NCBI RefSeq assembly: GCF_900117315.1
Contig: NZ_LT630337.1
Span: forward strand, 3,349,404 to 3,413,403
DNA: 64,000 nucleotides
Source of the DNA: Bacillus massilinigeriensis
GTDB lineage: Bacteria > Bacillota > Bacilli > Bacillales > Cytobacillaceae
Reading direction: 5' to 3'
How positions within the stretch are numbered: position 1 is the stretch's first letter; each line of letters opens with the position of its first letter. This document shows, piece after piece, positions 58,926 to 64,000 of the stretch. The position numbers were made by a program, and so were the translations under genes. Under the pieces are notes generated by a model that ran no database searches, was not told where the DNA came from, and saw nothing but the letters and a program-made list of their open reading frames with translations.

Positions 58926-59783
58926 TTATGATCCCTCCACAACTATTCCAATTTGAGAAAGGGGCTCTGCTAGTGCATCAATTGCCTGGCTTAATTGTTT
59001 AACCTCATCCTTCGTCAATTCCGTATATAATTTATATCCTTCGCCCTGTTTTTGTTGATCTAATAACGTATATACATCATCAAATCGGGACTGAATTTCT
59101 GAAGATAGCTCTTGATTCTTCTCCTTTAAAGTTGGATTCAATAATTGATAGATCTTTTCTGCACCTTGAACATTTGCAACAAAATCATATAAATCTGTAT
59201 GAGAGTATCTGTCCTCCTCCCCTGTTACCTTTGAAGTAGAAACCTCGTTGAGTAAATCAACCGCTCCTGTTATCAATAATTCAGGAGTTACCTCAACTGT
59301 TTCTACTTTTGCACGGAGTAAGGTGACATCCTTCATTAATTGTTCTGCATATTCGGTATAGCCCTCTGTAGTTTTTTCTACCCACAACCCTTGTTCAATT
59401 CGATGATACCCAGACCATTCCTCCTCAGGCACATCCCCTTCACGTGCATCAATCTTTGGATCTAAATCCCCAAACACCTCAGCTATTGGTTCGGATCTTT
59501 CATAATGCATTCGAGCTGGAGCATACAATTCCTTGGCTAAATCAATATCCCCTTCAATTACTGCATGAGTGAATTGCTCCGTTTCTTTTACAAATTCTTC
59601 AATTTCAGCTAGTGCAAATTCACGATAATCCTTTGTAACTTGTTCCAAAATAGCTGTTTCTTTTTTGGATAATTCGTTGTCTGTCGCATGATCTTTTGAG
59701 GCCTTTTCACTTGCATCCGAGCAGCCAAATAATAGAATACTAGAACCTAATATTAGTAATGCTGTAGCCAAACCCTTTTTCAT
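58926..59783 (-). CDS. efeO: EfeO-type iron-binding lipoprotein (imelysin family)
   Basis: 285 aa, lipobox LFGC (Cys21), strong GGTGGGGGA site. The mature part has the imelysin-like bundle with ARMHYERSEPIAEVFGDLDPKIDAREGD (HxxE-type metal motif) and GYHRIEQGLW. It captures extracellular iron and passes it to the EfeB/EfeU system. First gene of the operon. Two Fur-box-like sites lie 26-75 nt upstream, implying derepression under iron limitation. Confidence 0.93.
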   Translation of the reverse strand: MKKGLATALLILGSSILLFGCSDASEKASKDHATDNELSKKETAILEQVTKDYREFALAEIEEFVKETEQFTHAVIEGDIDLAKELYAPARMHYERSEPIAEVFGDLDPKIDAREGDVPEEEWSGYHRIEQGLWVEKTTEGYTEYAEQLMKDVTLLRAKVETVEVTPELLITGAVDLLNEVSTSKVTGEEDRYSHTDLYDFVANVQGAEKIYQLLNPTLKEKNQELSSEIQSRFDDVYTLLDQQKQGEGYKLYTELTKDEVKQLSQAIDALAEPLSQIGIVVEGS

Positions 59784-59808
59784 ATGTATTCCCCCACCAA
59801 CTTCTTAT

Positions 59809-59857
59809 TGATAACAATTTTCATTTACCATGATAACCCTATTGATAATCATTTTCA
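59809..59857. promoter_or_regulatory. Two Fur boxes of the efe operon
   Basis: Read on the minus strand, TGAAAATGATTATCA (59843-59857) differs at one position from the Bacillus Fur core TGATAATNATTATCA, and TGAAAATTGTTATCA (59809-59823) at two. Tandem Fur sites here indicate repression by Fur-Fe2+. Confidence 0.88.
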
Positions 59858-59916
59858 ATAGGTAGGTAAAAAAAAGTTATGAATATTCAGATTGGCTCAA
59901 GGATAGCCATTGTCCT

Positions 59917-60192
59917 CTAATGACTTTTTATACCGTATAGGATAAATCCAACCCCTAAGAAAATCCAAAACATTTTAATAAACGAAATCTTTTCTGCAAT
60001 TCCAAATAAACCAATCGTAGTGGTAGCTATTAATATAATGGGGCCTACAAGGGCTAATGAGCTATTAATAATCAATGCTTTTTCAATTTCATTAAATTTC
60101 ATCATTAAGATGGCAGCAAATATTTCAATGCTACCAGAAAGAATCCTTAATAGTGCCATTCCGAGAATAGCCTTTTCTAGTAATATAAACAT
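59917..60192 (-). CDS. yqhV: YqhV-family membrane protein (DUF2619)
   Basis: 91 aa, three membrane helices, GGGGGAGAGG ribosome binding site. ALLRILSGSIEIFAAILMMKFNEIEKALIINSSLALVGPIILIATTTIG closely matches B. subtilis YqhV in length and pattern. In B. subtilis yqhV lies beside the spoIIIA operon; here it is alone downstream of the efe promoter region, so gene order is not conserved. Function unknown, sporulation-associated by context in relatives. Confidence 0.8.
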   Translation of the reverse strand: MFILLEKAILGMALLRILSGSIEIFAAILMMKFNEIEKALIINSSLALVGPIILIATTTIGLFGIAEKISFIKMFWIFLGVGFILYGIKSH

Positions 60193-60307
60193 TTCCTCTC
60201 CCCCTGCTAACTATTTCTACAACAGTATATGCAGCTGCAAGGCAGACAAGGACAAGTAATTTTTATTACTCTGTTAGGGAGAACAACATCTATTTCCATT
60301 TAACATA

Positions 60308-60343
60308 AAGAAAAAGGACTACCCTTCTTAGGAGGATAGTCCA
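60308..60343 (-). terminator. Terminator of the 121-aa gene
   Basis: GGACTATCC and GGGTAGTCC-like arms with a short loop; read leftwards TTTTTCTTT follows. Confidence 0.75.
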
Positions 60344-60358
60344 CGAATTTAATGGATA

Positions 60359-60724
60359 TTATGAAATAATCTCATCATCTTTATAATTTCCTAGCACATT
60401 TTCAAGCAGTGATCCTTCGTATTGAATCGCTTTTCCAACGAATTCAGTAATAAATCTTTCATAATTGTGATAATCATTATTATATAAATACTGTAAAGCC
60501 TCAAGCATGGAATGCTTTAAATCCGCAATGATTAGAAACATGTCACTGTGATTAAATTCAAATCCCATAGAAGCTTCAAATTGGTTAATCCCATTTAATG
60601 CATCACAAAGCGCCCTCACACAATTATCATGGTCATCCTGTAAATAGTAATTCAATGACTTTATGGTTTTAGCTCTGGCATCAGTGATTCGAGAAACATT
60701 CATTAAACACACTTCTTCTCGCAT
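60359..60724 (-). CDS. Hypothetical helical protein, 121 aa
   Basis: ATG with AGGAGG 7 nt upstream. Entirely helical in appearance: ARAKTIKSLNYYLQDDHDNCVRALCDALNGINQFEASMGFEF, then HSDMFLIIADLKHSMLEALQYLYNNDYHNYERFITEFV. Aromatic residues and Asp/His recur, but no known motif, signal or membrane helix was seen. Monocistronic with its own terminator. No function assigned. Confidence 0.65.
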   Translation of the reverse strand: MREEVCLMNVSRITDARAKTIKSLNYYLQDDHDNCVRALCDALNGINQFEASMGFEFNHSDMFLIIADLKHSMLEALQYLYNNDYHNYERFITEFVGKAIQYEGSLLENVLGNYKDDEIIS

Positions 60725-61013
60725 CGAAATACCTCCTCGCCTTTTTTACTATTATTGGAAGTTCTTTTGGTTTTAATACATTCCAAAGAATCAAGGGTAG
60801 CATATCATAAGAATAAATACATCTTTATCAGCAATGGACCTCAGGGAAAGAACTTTTATGTAATACACGGTGACAATGATAAATAGAAATTTTTGATGAC
60901 TGGAAAGCCTTTTTTATCAAACTACAATTATTTAATATTACCTAAATATGTTTATTTTTACATTTTATTATATTAAACTAATATTAACAGATAGTAGTAC
61001 AGGGGAGAAACGA
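60725..61013. other. Gene-free divergent promoter interval
   Basis: A+T-rich with no ORF bearing start signals; presumably contains the promoters of the helical protein and the deacetylase. Confidence 0.4.
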
Positions 61014-61733
61014 ATGTCTAAGAAAATAACCATCCTATTGATTTCATTTATTTTTATTATTAGCTTTATTTTTGGTGACAGCTCACTCGTTCAAGCAAAA
61101 ACGAGTAGCAGTCCAAAAAAAGTAGTTTATTTAACCTTTGATGATGGTCCAAGTGTTAATACTCGAAAAATATTAGATATATTAAATAGAAAAAAAGTAA
61201 AGGGAACATTTTTCCTTATTGAACCGAATATTAAGCGTTATCCATTAACGGCAAAACGAATTGTGAGGGAAGGAAGCTACGTTGGTTTACACAGTGTTTC
61301 CCACTCGGTAGCCAGGCTATATAAAGGAAGCCCAACTAATGTGGCAACTGAAATGGAGAAAACGAGACTAACTCTTAAAAAAGTTACAAATGTCGATAGT
61401 CATCTAACTAGAGTCCCTTATGGAAGCAAACCATATATGACCACGTCCTTCAGAAATGCACTTGTGAAAAAGAAATTAAAAATGTGGGATTGGAATATAG
61501 ACTCTCTTGATTGGAAATATAGTTCAAGTAATCCTGCAAAAATTGTCAGTAACGTAAAAACAGGATTAAAAGGAAAAAAAGGCCCTGTTATCATACTTTT
61601 CCATGAGAAAAAGGGAACTATCCAAAAATTACCAGAGATTATTGATTACCTTCGAAAAAATGGATATACCTTTGCAATCTATGATCCTAACCATCATTTC
61701 CAAATGAATTTTTGGAAAGATAAAAGATTATAA
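61014..61733 (+). CDS. Secreted polysaccharide deacetylase (NodB domain)
   Basis: 239 aa from ATG 61014 (GGGGAG upstream); 22 codons of frame upstream lack signals. Signal peptide about 1-30 ending VQA. NodB motifs are YLTFDDGPS with the catalytic Asp and metal Asp, LHSVSHS with both metal His, RVPYGSKPYM (motif 3), WDWNIDSLDW and VIILFHEKKGT (motif 5). It removes acetyl groups from peptidoglycan or chitin-like polymers outside the cell, like PdaA/PgdA enzymes. Compact single domain. Length and motifs intact. Confidence 0.92.
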   Translation: MSKKITILLISFIFIISFIFGDSSLVQAKTSSSPKKVVYLTFDDGPSVNTRKILDILNRKKVKGTFFLIEPNIKRYPLTAKRIVREGSYVGLHSVSHSVARLYKGSPTNVATEMEKTRLTLKKVTNVDSHLTRVPYGSKPYMTTSFRNALVKKKLKMWDWNIDSLDWKYSSSNPAKIVSNVKTGLKGKKGPVIILFHEKKGTIQKLPEIIDYLRKNGYTFAIYDPNHHFQMNFWKDKRL

Positions 61734-61741
61734 AGTGAAAC

Positions 61742-61780
61742 TTCCATCAGTCGGGGTTTTCTTCATCCCCCACTGATGGT
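61742..61780 (+). terminator. Hairpin after the deacetylase gene
   Basis: CCATCAGT-GGGG and CCCC-ACTGATGG arms give a long stem directly after the stop. No T-run follows, so it may be a processing or stabilising structure. Confidence 0.6.
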
Positions 61781-61825
61781 TAGTTGACCCAATCGGACCT
61801 TTAATCCTCTACTATCTTCTTTGCA

Positions 61826-61959
61826 TACACGCAGAACCCTGAGGCAGGGGTCTTACACCCGTTTAGGCGGGATAAACACGATTCAAATATCACACTGGGG
61901 CTATCCCTAGGGGAAAGGAAACAATAACCTCCCTCTAAGGAAGCCCCAGTTTTTTTTTC
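61826..61959 (+). ncRNA. Candidate structured leader or small RNA upstream of the K+ channel
   Basis: Two small hairpins, CCCT-GAGGC-AGGG (61837-61849) and CCCG-TTTAGG-CGGG (61858-61871), precede a multibranched element. Its outer stem ACTGGGGCT (61894-61902)/AGCCCCAGT (61942-61950) encloses CCCTAGGGG and CCT-CCCTCTA-AGG and ends in a run of T residues. The T-run 55 nt before the channel start makes it an attenuator or a stand-alone sRNA. It matches no riboswitch class that I know by eye. Confidence 0.5.
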
Positions 61960-62013
61960 ACCATTCTCGTCAATAATGAAAGGGTAAACTTTGACCGATT
62001 AGAGGTGAGAAAG

Positions 62014-63012
62014 ATGTCACACCATTTATATACAAGCTTTTTGAGATTGCCTCTTTTATTAAGAATACTATTAATTGCTGTAATTATTATTTTTACATTT
62101 GGATTAATTATTTCAGTCATTGAACCGAATGTTTTTCCCACCATTTTTGATGGCATTTGGTGGGCGATGATTACTGCATCAACTGTTGGATACGGTGATT
62201 TGGTCCCTGAAAGCATTCTCGGTAGGGTAATTGGAATGATACTAATATTTTTAGGAGCCGGTATTCTTTCCTCTTATTTTGTTGCTTTATCAACGACAGC
62301 CGTAACGAAACAAAATGAATACATGGAAGGAAAAATGGTCTTTAAGGGGAGAGGTCATTTTATTATCGTAGGTTGGAATGAAAGGTCCAGAGTAATAATC
62401 TCAACATTACTTAATCATGATTCACATTCAATTATCTTAATTGACCAAACATTAGAATCCAATCCCATTCCCCATAAACAAGTGCATTTTATTAAAGGAA
62501 TGGCTAATTTAGATGATATTTTAATGAAAGCGAATATTGCTGAAGCTGAAAAGGTTATTCTTACTGCAGATCAAAATAAGGACGAACAGCATGCAGATAT
62601 GAATACCATTCTAACCCTTCTTGCCATAAAGGGACTTAATCCGAATCTAATATGCATCGTTGAGATTTTAACATCCGATTATGTCGCAAATGCAAAAAGG
62701 GCCGGAGCAGATGAGATTATCCAATCGAATGTTTTAACAAGCTATGTCATGTCAAATTGTCTTTCAATCGGTGAGGTAGGGCATTCCTCTCTTTTACTTT
62801 TGCTTAATCACTTGCAGGATAATCAATTATCCTTAAACTCAGGGCAGCCCTACGAAGGGTATACAGTATCGGGGCTTAGTGCGCAACTTTTAAAGCAGGG
62901 CACCCTCCTTATTGGAATTCGAAAAGGGGAAGAAACCTTGATTAATCCTCCTCACACCTACGTAATAAATAATAGCGACCAATTGCTTGTTGTTGAGAAA
63001 AATAGAACTTGA
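62014..63012 (+). CDS. yugO: Potassium channel with RCK domain (YugO-like)
   Basis: 332 aa from ATG 62014, 5 nt past AGAGGTGA. Two membrane helices flank the pore loop with selectivity filter TVGYGD (57-62). The cytoplasmic part has the RCK/TrkA-N Rossmann domain starting GRGHFIIVGWNERSRVIISTL, with the acidic nucleotide position IILID, and a TrkA-C-like end. In B. subtilis YugO conducts K+ in biofilm electrical signalling and is encoded near yugN and pgi, as here. It complements KimA: channel for flux, importer for scavenging. Confidence 0.92.
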   Translation: MSHHLYTSFLRLPLLLRILLIAVIIIFTFGLIISVIEPNVFPTIFDGIWWAMITASTVGYGDLVPESILGRVIGMILIFLGAGILSSYFVALSTTAVTKQNEYMEGKMVFKGRGHFIIVGWNERSRVIISTLLNHDSHSIILIDQTLESNPIPHKQVHFIKGMANLDDILMKANIAEAEKVILTADQNKDEQHADMNTILTLLAIKGLNPNLICIVEILTSDYVANAKRAGADEIIQSNVLTSYVMSNCLSIGEVGHSSLLLLLNHLQDNQLSLNSGQPYEGYTVSGLSAQLLKQGTLLIGIRKGEETLINPPHTYVINNSDQLLVVEKNRT

Positions 63013-63042
63013 TGCCGCTCATATTCCGACTATATAGCGGCA
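63013..63042 (+). repeat. Stem-loop after the channel gene
   Basis: TGCCGCT (63013-63019) and AGCGGCA (63036-63042) right after the stop. No T-run, so a weak terminator at best. Confidence 0.45.
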
Positions 63043-63144
63043 TTAGTGGCTCTCCTTTCCCTTTTCGGCTTTCTACTGCCTTATTTTTTAGGTTTGAAAA
63101 ATTGACCTAATAACCACCAAAATCAATATATTACTAATAAAATC

Positions 63145-63543
63145 TTAGGTCAGTATAGACTCCAGTTCAAAAATCATTGCTTTTCCTAGCTCCACAAACC
63201 TCTCTGGAACATCGGCATCTTTGTTAACAGGTTCAGCAAATTGATTAAAAGAAGCAGAAAAGTTCCCAGTTGAAGCTTGATCCAATCCCCTCTCATATTG
63301 ATGCCCAAGGAGATACGGCCTTGATAGCTCTACCGTACAACCCCTTGAATCCAATTGTCCATCAATTGCCTGAAAAGGAACCCGTAAAAATTGATACTCA
63401 CCCTGATCTGCAATCTTGTAGTCAAACGAACCATGATCATAATCCCAATTTCCCCCAATTGCATATCCTAGGGGTTTCAAAAGCTGTTCAAGTTTATACA
63501 AATCATACTGCTTGCCTTCAATTTTGGAAGGAATTTCAATCAT
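63145..63543 (-). CDS. yugN: YugN-family protein
   Basis: 132 aa, AAAGGAGA ribosome binding site. MIEIPSKIEGKQYDLYKLEQLLKPLGYAIGGNWDYDHGSFDYKI and the later HQYERGLDQASTGNFSASFNQFAEPVNKDADVPERFVELGKAMIFELES match YugN of B. subtilis in order and length. A small cytosolic protein of unknown function, conserved beside yugO and glucose-6-phosphate isomerase in bacilli. That order is kept here, read leftwards toward the pgi terminator. Confidence 0.85.
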   Translation of the reverse strand: MIEIPSKIEGKQYDLYKLEQLLKPLGYAIGGNWDYDHGSFDYKIADQGEYQFLRVPFQAIDGQLDSRGCTVELSRPYLLGHQYERGLDQASTGNFSASFNQFAEPVNKDADVPERFVELGKAMIFELESILT

Positions 63544-63586
63544 CCATTCATTCTCCTTTCACGATTTTTGATTAGTTTCTCCGAAA

Positions 63587-63618
63587 AAAAGAGTGTTAGT
63601 CTATGACTAACACTCTTT
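63587..63618 (-). terminator. Terminator of pgi
   Basis: AAAGAGTGTTAG and CTAACACTCTTT arms, 7-nt loop; read leftwards followed by TTTTTTTC. It lies about 20 nt past the pgi stop. Confidence 0.9.
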
Positions 63619-63636
63619 CGTATTTCAAATCATTTA

Positions 63637-64000
63637 TTATTTTAGGCGTTTTTCAAGCTCTGCTTTCTTTTCTTCATAGCCTGGTTTTCCAAGAAGGGCA
63701 AACATATTTACTTTATATGCTTCAACACCAGGTTGATCAAATGGATTTACTCCTAATAAATAGCCGCTCATCGCACATGCCTTTTCAAAGAAATAGACTA
63801 AATATCCAAATGTGTATTCATCCATTTTTGGAATAGATACGATTAAGTTAGGAACTCCTCCGTCTGTATGAGCAAGCATGGTTCCTTCGAATGCTTTATT
63901 ATTTACAAAGTCAACGGTTTTTCCAGCAAGATAATTTAAACCATCTAGATCATTTTCAGCTGCTTCGATTGTTAATTCGTGACGTGGGTTTTCAACCTTA
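63637..64000 (-). CDS. pgi: Glucose-6-phosphate isomerase, C-terminal part (cut by window edge)
   Basis: About 120 codons, open to the window end, where it continues. [53 protein letters not shown] and [46 protein letters not shown] are the conserved C-terminal region, including the catalytic [14 protein letters not shown] lysine block. It interconverts glucose-6-phosphate and fructose-6-phosphate in glycolysis. Position next to yugN and yugO matches B. subtilis gene order. Confidence 0.97.
   Translation of the reverse strand, partial: KVENPRHELTIEAAENDLDGLNYLAGKTVDFVNNKAFEGTMLAHTDGGVPNLIVSIPKMDEYTFGYLVYFFEKACAMSGYLLGVNPFDQPGVEAYKVNMFALLGKPGYEEKKAELEKRLK

Overview
The window is chromosomal DNA from a low-GC, endospore-forming Bacillaceae (Bacillus sensu lato). 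Markers are the leftward rRNA/tRNA cluster at the left edge, a CotX/CotV-type spore coat protein, a KimA potassium importer behind a c-di-AMP (ydaO-type) riboswitch, an IseA-like endopeptidase inhibitor, YqhV, YczE, and the yugO-yugN-pgi group at the right edge. Most genes have strong AGGAGG-type ribosome binding sites. No prophage, complete insertion sequence or CRISPR array was seen.

Layout. 1-1010: an rrn operon read leftwards with two good promoters. Its 16S and 23S genes are reduced to terminal fragments fused head to tail, followed by an intact 5S, a tRNA-Val and broken tRNA-Thr-like pieces. 1140-10692: a catabolic region for amino, 2-hydroxy and 2-oxo acids. It has an APC permease, a Leu/Glu-type dehydrogenase, a lactate oxidase-like FMN enzyme, a GlcD-like FAD dehydrogenase and E1alpha-E1beta-E2 of a 2-oxoacid dehydrogenase complex. 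A TetR regulator sits in the middle, and the same TTGACA-N3-TGTCAA operator lies in front of both operons. 10.9-18 kb: tandem paralogous membrane proteins, a DnaA-box cluster, acetyltransferases (one split by an amber codon), an EamA exporter, MgtC, a globin-sensor HD-GYP protein and tRNA-Ala. 18-29.7 kb: an accessory stretch with an EAL-domain relic, a G+C-richer PadR/DUF1048/ABC-exporter cassette, a decaying quinone-stress locus (FMN reductase, internally deleted DoxX, DODA-dioxygenase relic) and several orphan genes. 29.7-40.2 kb: SagB-type oxidoreductase, VanX-like dipeptidase, a second PadR cassette (DUF2812), a chemoreceptor, a frameshifted zinc-ribbon gene, an acyl-reductase-like SDR plus aldehyde dehydrogenase, and Rrf2 divergent from a TauE exporter. 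40.2-44.7 kb: a PTS operon (EIIA, GlcT-like antiterminator, EIICB) with a visible RAT/terminator, then the coat gene. 45-64 kb: flavoprotein dehydrogenase, diguanylate cyclase, sugar-binding lipoprotein, kimA, SGNH hydrolase, epimerase, YceI, the Fur-box-controlled efeO-efeB-efeU operon, polysaccharide deacetylase, a K+ channel behind a structured intergenic RNA candidate, yugN and the 3' part of pgi.

How the parts work together. The strongest systems-level inference is the TetR regulon: uptake of an amino acid, oxidative deamination or hydroxyacid oxidation to a 2-oxoacid, then oxidative decarboxylation to an acyl-CoA. Second-messenger themes recur. There is c-di-GMP turnover (diguanylate cyclase, HD-GYP, EAL relic) and c-di-AMP/K+ homeostasis (kimA and a YugO-like channel). 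Several genes look freshly broken: the GNAT amber, the zinc-ribbon frameshift, the DoxX internal deletion and the rrn fusion. Each is either recent decay or an assembly/sequencing error and can be told apart by resequencing.
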